Assembly (NCBI RefSeq): GCF_003063645.1
Contig: NZ_NESJ01000010.1
Coordinates: forward strand, 1-64,000
DNA: 64,000 nt
Source of the DNA: Limnohabitans sp. 2KL-51
GTDB taxonomy: Bacteria > Pseudomonadota > Gammaproteobacteria > Burkholderiales > Burkholderiaceae_C
Direction: 5' to 3'
Under the pieces are notes generated by a model. It ran no database searches. It saw nothing but the letters and a program-made list of their open reading frames with translations, and was not told the origin of the DNA. Made by a program: the position numbers and the translations under genes. Positions 8,862 to 17,389 of the stretch are shown one piece after another; positions within the stretch are counted from its first letter, which is position 1, and each line of letters opens with the position of its first letter.

Positions 8862-10280
8862 ATGTCCGCCGTTTTTGCTTCTTCCTTGAATTCCTTCAAC
8901 TCTGACCTTACCGGCGATAACCCGGTGGCTAAGCTGCGCGTGCCGCCGCATTCGATTGAAGCCGAGTCCAGTGTTCTGGGCGGCTTGTTGCTGGACAACG
9001 GCGCCTGGGACCGTGTGGGGGATTTGCTGGTCGACAACGACTTTTACCGGCACGAACACAAGCTGATTTATGCGGCCATTGGGGCGCTGGTCAATGCTTC
9101 CAAACCTGCCGATGTCATCACGGTGAACGAGCAGTTACAAAACCAGGGCAAGGCGGAGGAAATGGGTGGCTTGGGCTACCTGAATTCTCTGGCGCAGTAC
9201 GTGCCCAGCGCCAGCAATATCCGTCGCTATGCCGAGATCGTGCGCGAGCGCTCGATTCTGCGCAAACTGGTGTCCGCCAGCGACGAGATCGCGACCAACG
9301 CCTTCAATCCCCAAGGCAAGGCGATTGACCGTATCCTGGACGAGGCCGAGCAAAAAATCTTCAACATCGGTGAAGAAGGCTCTCGAATGAAGCAGGGCTT
9401 TCAGTCGATGGACACGCTGGTGGTGGAGTTGCTCGACCGCGTGCAGGAGATGGCCAATAACCCAAATGACATCACAGGTGTGCCCACCGGTTTTTACGAC
9501 CTAGACCGCATGACCTCGGGCCTGCAGCCAGGCGACATGGTGGTGTTGGCGGCCCGTCCTTCGATGGGAAAAACCGCGTTTGCAATCAACATTGCCGAGC
9601 ATGTGGCCTTGAACGAGGGCTTGCCAGTGGCGGTGTTTTCGATGGAAATGGGCGCATCGCAGTTGGCGGTGCGTGTGGTGGGCTCGATTGGTCGCATCGA
9701 TCAAGGTCATTTGCGCACAGGCAAGCTCAGTGATGACGAGTGGCCACGCTTGACAGAGGCCATTGAAAAACTGCGCACCGTGTCCTTACACATTGACGAA
9801 ACGCCAGGCCTGACGTCGTCTGAATTGCGGGCCAATGCCCGGCGTCTGGCGCGCCAGTGCGGCAAGCTGGGACTGATTGTGGTGGACTATTTGCAGCTGA
9901 TGAGTGGTTCGGGCGGTTCGGGCGGTGACAACCGCGCCACCGAACTGGGCGAGATTTCGCGGGGGCTGAAAATGCTGGCCAAAGAGCTGCAGTGCCCGGT
10001 AATTGCCTTGTCGCAGTTGAACCGCAGTGTCGAGCAACGCACCGACAAACGCCCCATGATGAGCGATTTGCGTGAGTCTGGTGCCATCGAGCAGGATGCG
10101 GACATCATCATGTTCATTTACCGCGACGACTACTACAACAAGGACTCCAAAGACCCGGGCGTGGCTGAAATCATCATCGGCAAGCAGCGTAACGGACCGA
10201 CAGGCACGGTCCGCCTCACTTTCCTGAAGAACCTGACGCGTTTTGAAAGCCTGGCGTCGGGCCTGAGCGACGATTACTGA
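8862..10280 (+). CDS. dnaB: Replicative DNA helicase DnaB
   Basis: Hexameric 5'-3' helicase at the replication fork. The 472-residue protein has the N-terminal domain (PPHSIEAESSVLGGLLLD near residue 30), a linker, and a RecA-like ATPase from about residue 200 with Walker A RPSMGKT (near 232-238) and Walker B LIVVDYLQLM. The C-terminal part has the expected SRGLKMLAKEL and LSQLNRSVEQR motifs. The length is normal and no intein interrupts the P-loop. It starts with the ATG at 8862; the GAGG about 11 nt upstream is a weak ribosome binding site. Confidence 0.98.
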   Translation: MSAVFASSLNSFNSDLTGDNPVAKLRVPPHSIEAESSVLGGLLLDNGAWDRVGDLLVDNDFYRHEHKLIYAAIGALVNASKPADVITVNEQLQNQGKAEEMGGLGYLNSLAQYVPSASNIRRYAEIVRERSILRKLVSASDEIATNAFNPQGKAIDRILDEAEQKIFNIGEEGSRMKQGFQSMDTLVVELLDRVQEMANNPNDITGVPTGFYDLDRMTSGLQPGDMVVLAARPSMGKTAFAINIAEHVALNEGLPVAVFSMEMGASQLAVRVVGSIGRIDQGHLRTGKLSDDEWPRLTEAIEKLRTVSLHIDETPGLTSSELRANARRLARQCGKLGLIVVDYLQLMSGSGGSGGDNRATELGEISRGLKMLAKELQCPVIALSQLNRSVEQRTDKRPMMSDLRESGAIEQDADIIMFIYRDDYYNKDSKDPGVAEIIIGKQRNGPTGTVRLTFLKNLTRFESLASGLSDDY

Positions 10281-10301
10281 GGCCCGAAGGCATCTGGAGG
10301 G

Positions 10302-12026
10302 TCAGAGGGCTTCGCTGGCAAAGTCAGCCAGTCTGGAGCGCTCCCCGCGGGCCAAGGTGATGTGGCCGCCATGCGCCCAACCTTTGAAACGGTCTACTGC
10401 GTAAGTCAGGCCGGATGAGCCTTCGGTCAGGTAGGGCGTGTCGATCTGGGCGAGGTTGCCCATGCAGATGATCTTGGTGCCCGGACCTGCGCGGGTGATC
10501 AGGGTTTTCATCTGCTTGGGTGTCAAGTTTTGCGCTTCGTCGATGATCACGTACTTGTTCATGAAGGTGCGACCGCGCATGAAGTTCATGCTCTTGATTT
10601 TGATGCGGCTTTTGATCAGTTCGTTGGTCGCAGCGCGGCCCCATTCACCGGCGTTGCCTCCCTCGCCCTTGGCCAAAAACTCCAAGTTATCGTCCAGCGC
10701 CCCCATCCAGGGGCCCATTTTTTCTTCTTCGGTGCCGGGCAAAAAGCCGATGTCTTCGCCCACGCTCACAGTTGCGCGGGTCATAATGATCTCGGTGTAA
10801 CGGCGATCATCCAGAACCTGAGTGAGGCCAGCGGCCAGGGCCATCAGGGTTTTGCCAGAGCCAGCGGTGCCCGCCAGCGTCACAAAGTCTACGTCCGGAT
10901 CGGTCAACAAATTCATCGCGAAGTTCTGTTCTCGATTTCGTGTGGTGACGCCCCACACCGCATTCTTTTGGTGGTTGAAGTCCTTCAGGGTACGCAGCAC
11001 TGCTGTTTTTCCACGAATTTCAGTGACTCGGGCATACAAGCTGGGTTCCCCGGGCGCCTCGAAATACACGAATTGATTCATGAACAGACTCGGCACGATG
11101 GGGCCGCTGATGCGGTAGAAGGTGTGGGTGCCTTGCTGCCAGCTTTCCACCGTTTTCCCATTTTTGAGCCAAAAGTCAGGCGGCAAAGCCATGGAACCTG
11201 GGTACAACAGGTCGCCGTCTTCCAGGGTCTTGTCATTTTGGTAGTCCTCTGCCTGGAGCCCCAAAGCTCGGGCCTTGACGCGCATGTTGATGTCCTTGGA
11301 CACCAGCACCACTTCACGAGGTGCATGCAGTTGGCCCAGTGCCTTGACCACGCCCAGGATCTGGTTGTCGGCTTTGCCCTGCGGCAGTGCTAGGGGCAGG
11401 CTCAGGTCGAGCGCCTGAGTCTGGAAAAACAACTGCCCTGAGGCATCCGAGTGGCCTGTGACACTTAAGGGCGAGCCTTGGCTCAGGTCATGCCCTTGTC
11501 CTGAGGCCAAAGCGTCGAGCGATCGGCTGGCCTGGCGCGCGTTGCGGGCGACCTCGGTCATGCCTTTTTTGTGGCCGTCGAGCTCTTCCAGCACGATCAT
11601 CGGCAAAAAGACGTCGTGCTCCTCAAAACGGAACAAGCTCATCGGGTCGTGCATCAGTACATTGGTGTCGAGAACAAAGAGTTTGCTCGGGCCATTGCGG
11701 CGTTTGGTTCTGGCCGATACGGGTTTGCTCCCCCGACGGGCTGACGCACCTGAAGCGGGCCTGGACTCGGCCTTCGACATGTTTTCGGGTGCAGTGTCTG
11801 AAGGGGGCTGTGCCTTCAAAGGGGGCATAGGCGTCATTGATATGGCTTCGTTCTTACGTGGTTTTGAGGTACGTTTTACCGAGCTGGCTTCGGGTGTCTC
11901 GCTGGCCAATCCCCTTTTCGTTTCGATTTGCACCATGACTGGTACATCGGTTTGCGTCTCGCTGCTTTCAAAGGCTGTGTGGGTCAAGCGGCTGGCGCGG
12001 TGTATGGGAGCGGGGGGCAATGGCAT
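10302..12026 (-). CDS. PIN-PhoH fusion protein (PhoH2-like ATPase/RNA-processing protein)
   Basis: The protein combines a PIN nuclease domain (LFVLDTNVLMHDP, acidic residue near 120) with a C-terminal PhoH ATPase (Walker A GTAGSGKT near residue 386, then IIDEAQNLTP). This architecture is the PhoH2/YlaK type, reported in relatives to unwind and cut RNA. Here it is 574 residues. The first 115 or so are low-complexity, rich in Ser, Pro, Lys and Glu, so the true start is uncertain. The ATG ending at 12026 has AAGG upstream; the TTG six bases further out is less likely. It is the last gene of a minus-strand group after bcp and converges with dnaB. Confidence 0.85.
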   Translation of the reverse strand: MPLPPAPIHRASRLTHTAFESSETQTDVPVMVQIETKRGLASETPEASSVKRTSKPRKNEAISMTPMPPLKAQPPSDTAPENMSKAESRPASGASARRGSKPVSARTKRRNGPSKLFVLDTNVLMHDPMSLFRFEEHDVFLPMIVLEELDGHKKGMTEVARNARQASRSLDALASGQGHDLSQGSPLSVTGHSDASGQLFFQTQALDLSLPLALPQGKADNQILGVVKALGQLHAPREVVLVSKDINMRVKARALGLQAEDYQNDKTLEDGDLLYPGSMALPPDFWLKNGKTVESWQQGTHTFYRISGPIVPSLFMNQFVYFEAPGEPSLYARVTEIRGKTAVLRTLKDFNHQKNAVWGVTTRNREQNFAMNLLTDPDVDFVTLAGTAGSGKTLMALAAGLTQVLDDRRYTEIIMTRATVSVGEDIGFLPGTEEEKMGPWMGALDDNLEFLAKGEGGNAGEWGRAATNELIKSRIKIKSMNFMRGRTFMNKYVIIDEAQNLTPKQMKTLITRAGPGTKIICMGNLAQIDTPYLTEGSSGLTYAVDRFKGWAHGGHITLARGERSRLADFASEAL

Positions 12027-12062
12027 GAACAAAGGCCTTTAGATGATTGAAAATACGGACAC

Positions 12063-12098
12063 CAGAAAAAAGCCGCCAGGAAACCCAGGCGGCTTGAT
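12063..12098 (-). terminator. Intrinsic terminator after bcp
   Basis: Read on the minus strand, AAGCCGCC and GGCGGCTT pair around a ten-base loop and are followed by a run of T. It lies between bcp and the PhoH gene, so the latter probably has its own promoter or depends on readthrough. Confidence 0.8.
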
Positions 12099-12177
12099 GT
12101 AAGTGATGTAGAGGGACTGCGTTTTAGCGTCATGAAATCATTATGCATGAGACCTGTGACAACACAGGCTGGAGACA

Positions 12178-12663
12178 TCAAACCACAGCAGTGGCTTTTT
12201 TCAGGTCCTTGACGGCCTGCAACACTTCTTCGACATGGCCGGGTACTTTTAGGCCGCGCCACTCTTGCTTTAGAGTGCCGTCGGTCCCGATCAAGAAGGT
12301 GCTGCGCTCAATGCCTTTGACCTTTTTGCCGTACATGATCTTGTTTTTCACCACACCAAACATGTGGCACATCTTTTCTTCTGTGTCGGCGATCAACTCG
12401 AAGGGCAGCTCCAGCTTGGCTTTGAAATCGTCGTGCGATTTCATGTTGTCGCGGGACACGCCAAGGACCAAGGCGCCGGCCTTTACGAAATCTTTGTATT
12501 TGTCGCGAAACTGCATGGCTTCGGTGGTGCACCCAGGGGTGTTGTCTTTGGGATAGAAAAACAAAACAACGGTTTGACCAACGTGGGAGATGTTTGAAAC
12601 TTTTAGACCGCTGGTGGCATTGGCTTCAAATTCGGGAAGGGGTTTGTTGAGAACGATCGCCAT
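12178..12663 (-). CDS. bcp: Thiol peroxidase of the BCP/PrxQ family
   Basis: Reduces hydrogen and organic peroxides with electrons from thioredoxin. The 161-residue protein has the thioredoxin fold and the peroxidatic motif DNTPGCT with Cys45. Many BCPs carry the resolving cysteine five residues later (Cys50 in E. coli); here that position is Met50. The only other cysteine is Cys99 in KMCHMF. The enzyme must therefore be one-Cys or use Cys99 as an atypical resolving residue. It stands alone, with a terminator downstream on the minus strand. Confidence 0.93.
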   Translation of the reverse strand: MAIVLNKPLPEFEANATSGLKVSNISHVGQTVVLFFYPKDNTPGCTTEAMQFRDKYKDFVKAGALVLGVSRDNMKSHDDFKAKLELPFELIADTEEKMCHMFGVVKNKIMYGKKVKGIERSTFLIGTDGTLKQEWRGLKVPGHVEEVLQAVKDLKKATAVV

Positions 12664-12822
12664 TGAACTTTATCTCGCTTGACTGGTTGAGCGGGTGCCA
12701 CCATTGCATGGTGTCAATTTCGCTAAAGGCCTTTGGCCTCGACAGCCTTCTATTTTACCCTGAACAGCCATTTGCATTTGTACGCAAGGAGCAGTGAAAA
12801 AAACAACGAAAGAATGCATGCT

Positions 12823-13200
12823 TTAGGACTCTATCAAAAGCAGGGCGACCACCTTGCGTCCTTCACTGGCCAGGATGTTGTAGGTGCGACATGCCGCTGC
12901 AGTGTCCATGGTTTCTACGCCGATGCCACGCATGATCAAGTCCTGCAGCCATTGCGGCTTGGCAAAGCGCAGTGTTTGTCCGCTGCCGAACAAGACGAGC
13001 TCGGCACCGCTTTGGGCCCATGGGCTGAAGTCGCTTGAGCCAAGTGCTTCGAAATGGCCCGTCGCCCAGGTGGAAGACGACAAATTGGGCAGGCTGCTCA
13101 CGGCCAAGGACTGTGTATGCCGCACCCCATTGACTTCGATCCAAGCCCTGTCGTAAGCATTGATGGTTGGGGCATTGGATTTGTCGGGCTGGAGTTTCAT
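12823..13200 (-). CDS. Mth938-like domain protein (DUF498/NDUFAF3 family)
   Basis: About 125 residues. The pattern is typical of the Mth938-like family: a central ELVLFGSG glycine-rich turn, then GIGVETMDTAAACRTYNILASEGRKVVALL near the C-terminus. The biochemical role of bacterial members is not settled; the mitochondrial relative NDUFAF3 helps assemble complex I. The start chosen is MKLQPDK (ATG ending at 13200); the frame is open further upstream to a TTG, but that extension looks unrelated. It is divergent from the aminotransferase gene. Confidence 0.8.
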   Translation of the reverse strand: MKLQPDKSNAPTINAYDRAWIEVNGVRHTQSLAVSSLPNLSSSTWATGHFEALGSSDFSPWAQSGAELVLFGSGQTLRFAKPQWLQDLIMRGIGVETMDTAAACRTYNILASEGRKVVALLLIES

Positions 13201-13296
13201 GGGGTGGGACAAGTGAGGGGAAGCGCAATTAAAGGCCAAGCTCTGAAAACTGTGCCGGAGAGGCCGAAGAAATGTGGTCAAATTATAGGTTTTCCC

Positions 13297-13305
13297 TTAT
13301 CCACA
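13297..13305 (+). promoter_or_regulatory. Perfect DnaA-box sequence before alaA
   Basis: A second exact TTATCCACA lies 18 bp before the proposed TTG start of the aminotransferase gene, in the divergent gap with the Mth938-like gene. It may be chance or an outlying DnaA target. Confidence 0.3.
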
Positions 13306-13322
13306 CTGCCTTTGGAGGCACT

Positions 13323-14564
13323 TTGAAGCCCATTCAGAAATCTGCCAAGCTCGCCAACGTTTGTTATGACATTCGCGGACCCATCATGGACCGAGCGCGT
13401 CAGATGGAAGAAGACGGCCACAAGATCATCAAACTGAACATCGGCAACCTGGCGGTTTTTGGTTTTGATGCACCCGAAGAGATTCAGCAGGACATGATCC
13501 GAAACCTGCCCAATTCGGCGGGATATTCGGACAGCAAAGGCATTTTTGCCGCACGAAAAGCGGTGATGCACGAGACCCAAAAGCAAGGCATCTTGGGCGT
13601 TACGTTGGACGACATTTACTTGGGAAACGGGGCCAGCGAATTGATCGTGATGGCCACCAACGGATTGCTCGACGATGGTGACGAGTTGCTCCTGCCTTCA
13701 CCTGATTACCCGCTGTGGACGGCGGCGGCCAGTTTGTCTGGGGGCTCACCTGTACATTACCGTTGCGATGAAGCCAATGGCTGGATGCCCAATTTGGACG
13801 ATATCCGTGCCAAGGTCACACCGCGCACCAAAGGCATTGTGGTCATTAACCCCAACAACCCCACAGGCGCCTTGTACTCCGAAGAGCTGCTCAAGGGCAT
13901 CGTGGCGATTGCCCGCGAGCATGGTTTGGTGATCTTTGCCGATGAGGTGTACGACAAGGTTTTGTACGACGGCGTCAAGCACACGCCCTTGGCCAGTTTG
14001 TCGCAAGACGTGGTGACATTGACCTTCAACTCCTTGTCCAAAAGCTACCGCTCGTGCGGTTACCGTGCGGGGTGGATGGTGATTTCGGGCGACAAGAAAA
14101 GAGCCCGTGATTACATCGAGGGCCTGAACATGCTTTCCAATATGCGTTTGTGCGCCAACGTGCCGGGCCAGTGGGCCATTCAAACAGCCTTGGGTGGACA
14201 CCAGAGCATCAATGAATTGGTGGGCGAGGGCGGTCGCCTGCGCAAGCAGCGCGATTTGGCGCACCAACTGATCACGGCGATCCCGGGTGTCAGCTGCGTC
14301 AAACCCCGTGCTGCTTTGTACATGTTCCCCAAGCTCGACCCCAAAATCTACCCGGTGCAGGATGACCAGGATTTCTTTTTGCAACTCCTCGAAGAAACCA
14401 AGGTCATGCTGGTCCAGGGTACGGGCTTCAACTGGCCCGATGCCGACCATTTCCGGATCGTGTTTTTGCCCCATGAAGACGACTTGCGCGAGGCCATTGC
14501 CCGCGTCGCCCGTTTTTTAGAAGGGGCACGCCAACGTTTTGGCACCGATGTCGTGTTGGCCTGA
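13323..14564 (+). CDS. alaA: Glutamate-pyruvate aminotransferase, AlaA type
   Basis: PLP-dependent class I aminotransferase that makes alanine from pyruvate and glutamate. The 413-residue protein follows E. coli AlaA closely by eye: KSAKLANVCYDIRGP at the N-terminus, KLNIGN, DYPLWTAA, NPNNPTGA, and SLSKSYR with the PLP-binding lysine. It does not resemble AlaC. The start is a TTG at 13323, because GGAGG at 13314-13318 sits just upstream and homologues begin at KPIQKSAKLA. An in-frame ATG at 13272 would add 17 unrelated residues. It precedes hom and thrC, and many Burkholderiales keep this neighbourhood. Confidence 0.88.
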   Translation: MKPIQKSAKLANVCYDIRGPIMDRARQMEEDGHKIIKLNIGNLAVFGFDAPEEIQQDMIRNLPNSAGYSDSKGIFAARKAVMHETQKQGILGVTLDDIYLGNGASELIVMATNGLLDDGDELLLPSPDYPLWTAAASLSGGSPVHYRCDEANGWMPNLDDIRAKVTPRTKGIVVINPNNPTGALYSEELLKGIVAIAREHGLVIFADEVYDKVLYDGVKHTPLASLSQDVVTLTFNSLSKSYRSCGYRAGWMVISGDKKRARDYIEGLNMLSNMRLCANVPGQWAIQTALGGHQSINELVGEGGRLRKQRDLAHQLITAIPGVSCVKPRAALYMFPKLDPKIYPVQDDQDFFLQLLEETKVMLVQGTGFNWPDADHFRIVFLPHEDDLREAIARVARFLEGARQRFGTDVVLA

Positions 14565-14615
14565 ATTCAATCCCTGCCCGAGCCATTCGGGCGCATTGCA
14601 GTAAAGAAGATAAAA

Positions 14616-15938
14616 ATGAATCCGATCAAAGTGGGCCTCTTGGGCATGGGCACTGTAGGCAGCGGCACTTTCAATGTGCTCAAGCGCAACCAGGAAGAAA
14701 TCCAGCGCCGTGCAGGCCGTGGCATTGAAATCACCATGGTGGCCGATCTGGACGTGGCGCGGGCCCAAGCCCTGGTGGGCGAAGGCGTTCAGGTGGTAGG
14801 CGATGCCCGCGCGGTGATTGCCAACCCCGAGATCGATATCGTCATTGAGTTGATTGGTGGTTACGGCATTGCCAAAGCACTGGTGATGGAGGCCATTGCC
14901 GCAGGCAAGCATGTGGTTACTGCCAACAAGGCCTTGCTGGCGGTGCACGGCACCGAAATTTTTGCAGCCGCTCAGGCCAAGGGCGTGATGGTGGCTTTCG
15001 AAGCGGCCGTGGCAGGCGGCATTCCGATCATCAAGGCGCTGCGCGAAGGCTTGACGGCCAACAGCATCCAGTGGGTGGCGGGCATCATCAACGGCACGAC
15101 TAACTTCATCTTGTCCGAGATGCGCGACAAGGGCCTGGACTTTGGTGTGGTGCTCAAGGAAGCCCAGCGACTGGGTTACGCCGAAGCCGATCCGACCTTT
15201 GACATCGAAGGTGTGGATGCCGCGCACAAAGTGACCCTGATGAGCGCGATCGCCTTTGGCATTCCGGTGCAGTTTGACAAAGCCTATGTCGAAGGCATCA
15301 CCAAGTTGGGCGCAGCCGACATCAAGTACGCCGAGCAGTTGGGCTACCGCATCAAGCTTTTGGGCATCACCAAGCGCACCGCGCAAGGCATTGAGTTGCG
15401 CGTGCACCCCAGCCTGGTGCCGACCCAGCGCCTGATTGCGAATGTGGAAGGCGCGATGAACGCCGTGATGGTGCAGGGTGACGCTGTGGGCACCACTTTG
15501 TATTACGGCAAGGGAGCGGGTTCAGAGCCCACCGCCAGCGCCGTGATCGCCGATTTGGTGGACATCACCCGTTTGCACACCGCCGACCCCCTCAACCGCG
15601 TGCCGCACCTGGCTTTCCAGCCGGGGGCCATGAGCAACTTGGCCGTATTGCCGATGGCCGAGGTGGTGACCAGCTATTACCTGCGTTTGCGTGTGGCCGA
15701 TCAGGCGGGCGTGCTGGCCAAGCTGACAGGTTTGCTGGCCGAGGCCGACATCAGCATCGACGCGGTGTTGCAGCGAGAGGCCGACCAGGTTAGCCAAGCA
15801 GGTGAAAACCAGACCGATGTGATCATCCTGACCCACGACACGCGTGAAGGCACTCTGAACGAGGTGTTGGCCCAGATGCAAGCCTTGCCCACCGTGATGG
15901 CGCCCATCGTGCGCATTCGCAAGGAAGAGTTGAACTGA
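14616..15938 (+). CDS. hom: Homoserine dehydrogenase
   Basis: Reduces aspartate semialdehyde to homoserine, the branch point to threonine and methionine. The 440-residue protein has an N-terminal nucleotide-binding motif GLLGMGTVGSG, the catalytic-domain motifs ANKALLA and NGTTNFILSEM, the substrate stretch GYAEADPTFDIEG, and a C-terminal ACT domain from about residue 350 (YYLRLRVADQAGVLAKL), which in this family gives threonine feedback. It is monofunctional, with no aspartokinase part. Its stop overlaps the thrC start by one base. Confidence 0.97.
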   Translation: MNPIKVGLLGMGTVGSGTFNVLKRNQEEIQRRAGRGIEITMVADLDVARAQALVGEGVQVVGDARAVIANPEIDIVIELIGGYGIAKALVMEAIAAGKHVVTANKALLAVHGTEIFAAAQAKGVMVAFEAAVAGGIPIIKALREGLTANSIQWVAGIINGTTNFILSEMRDKGLDFGVVLKEAQRLGYAEADPTFDIEGVDAAHKVTLMSAIAFGIPVQFDKAYVEGITKLGAADIKYAEQLGYRIKLLGITKRTAQGIELRVHPSLVPTQRLIANVEGAMNAVMVQGDAVGTTLYYGKGAGSEPTASAVIADLVDITRLHTADPLNRVPHLAFQPGAMSNLAVLPMAEVVTSYYLRLRVADQAGVLAKLTGLLAEADISIDAVLQREADQVSQAGENQTDVIILTHDTREGTLNEVLAQMQALPTVMAPIVRIRKEELN

Positions 15939-17383
15939 TGCGTTACCTGTCGACCCGTGGTCACGCTGACCGCAAACAATTTTGTGAAATCCTGCTCGAA
16001 GGCCTGGCGCCCGACGGCGGCTTGTACCTGCCCGAATGCTACCCGCAGATTGATGCTGCGACGCTGACCCGCTTGCGCGAAGTCTGGCAAAGCCAGGGCT
16101 ATGCGGATTTGGCTTTTGAGGTGCTGTCGCTCTACATCGACGACATTCCACGCGATGACTTGCAGGCTTTGTGCCGCAAGACCTACACACTTGAAGTGTT
16201 CGGCACGAAAGAAATCGTGCCGCTCAAGCCTTTGCAGGCCTCGGGTCAAGCACAGCCCGAGATGTTCCTCGAAGCCCTGTCCAACGGCCCCACTTTGGCC
16301 TTCAAAGACATGGCCATGCAGTTGTTGGGCAACTTGTTTGAGTACGAATTGGCACGGCGCGGCGAAGCGCTGAACATTTTTGGCGCCACTTCGGGTGACA
16401 CGGGCAGTGCGGCCGAATACGCCATGCGCGGTAAAAAGGGCGTGCGCGTTTTCATGACCAGCCCGAATGGCCGCATGAGCCCGTTTCAGCAAGCGCAGAT
16501 GTTCAGCCTGCTCGACGAGAACATTCACAACATCGCCATTGAAGGCGTGTTTGACGACTGCCAGGACATCGTCAAGGCCGTCTCCAACGATCTGGAGTTC
16601 AAGCGGAAATACAAAATTGGCACCGTGAATTCCATCAATTGGGCGCGTTTACTGGCCCAGGTGGTGTATTACTTCGCCGGTTACTTCCAGGCCACCCAAA
16701 GCAACGACCAAAAGGTCAGCTTCACGGTGCCGAGCGGCAACTTTGGCAATGTGTGTGCCGGCCATGTGGCCCGCATGATGGGCCTGCCGATTGACCGCCT
16801 CATTGTGGCCACCAACGAAAACGATGTGCTCGACGAGTTTTTCCGCACCGGCGTTTACCGTGTGCGCGGCACGGCCGACACCCACGAAACCTCCAGCCCC
16901 TCGATGGACATTTCTAAGGCCAGCAACTTCGAACGCTTTGTGTTCGACCTGCTGGGGCGCGATGCGGTCCAAACCAAAGCCATTTTTGGCGAAGGTCTGA
17001 GCCGCCTAGGCTTCTTCGACTTGTCGGGCGACCCACGCTTTGCCCAAGCTGCCACCACCTATGGTTTTGACAGCGGCCGCAGCACCCACGCCGATCGCTT
17101 GAAGACCATACAAGATGTGTTTGCCACCTATGGTGTGATGATCGACACCCACACCGCCGACGGCGTCAAGGTGGCGAAAGAGCTCTTGAACTCACGGGTG
17201 CCGATGATCGTGCTAGAAACCGCTTTGCCCATCAAGTTCGCCGCCACCATCGTGGAAGCTTTGGGCCGCCAGCCTGAGCGCCCACCGCAGTTTGAAGGCA
17301 TCGAAGCCTTGCCCAAACGCGTGCAGGTCATGAAAGCCGATGTGGCTTTGGTCAAGGCCTACATCCAGCAGCACTGCGACTGA
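15938..17383 (+). CDS. thrC: Threonine synthase
   Basis: PLP enzyme converting O-phosphohomoserine to threonine. The 481-residue length and N-terminus (MRYLSTRGHA, DGGLYLPE) fit the fungal/proteobacterial long class. PLP lysine lies in LAFKDMAMQ, and the phosphate loop follows as TSGDTGSAAEYA. The ATG shares a base with the hom stop (TGATG), a sign of translational coupling. The two genes complete threonine synthesis from aspartate semialdehyde, apart from thrB, which is not in this window. Confidence 0.97.
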   Translation: MRYLSTRGHADRKQFCEILLEGLAPDGGLYLPECYPQIDAATLTRLREVWQSQGYADLAFEVLSLYIDDIPRDDLQALCRKTYTLEVFGTKEIVPLKPLQASGQAQPEMFLEALSNGPTLAFKDMAMQLLGNLFEYELARRGEALNIFGATSGDTGSAAEYAMRGKKGVRVFMTSPNGRMSPFQQAQMFSLLDENIHNIAIEGVFDDCQDIVKAVSNDLEFKRKYKIGTVNSINWARLLAQVVYYFAGYFQATQSNDQKVSFTVPSGNFGNVCAGHVARMMGLPIDRLIVATNENDVLDEFFRTGVYRVRGTADTHETSSPSMDISKASNFERFVFDLLGRDAVQTKAIFGEGLSRLGFFDLSGDPRFAQAATTYGFDSGRSTHADRLKTIQDVFATYGVMIDTHTADGVKVAKELLNSRVPMIVLETALPIKFAATIVEALGRQPERPPQFEGIEALPKRVQVMKADVALVKAYIQQHCD

Positions 17384-17389
17384 CAGCCC

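Noticed and set aside
14576..14592. GCCCGA/TCGGGC hairpin between alaA and hom as a terminator
   Set aside because: A stem is possible, but no T-run follows.
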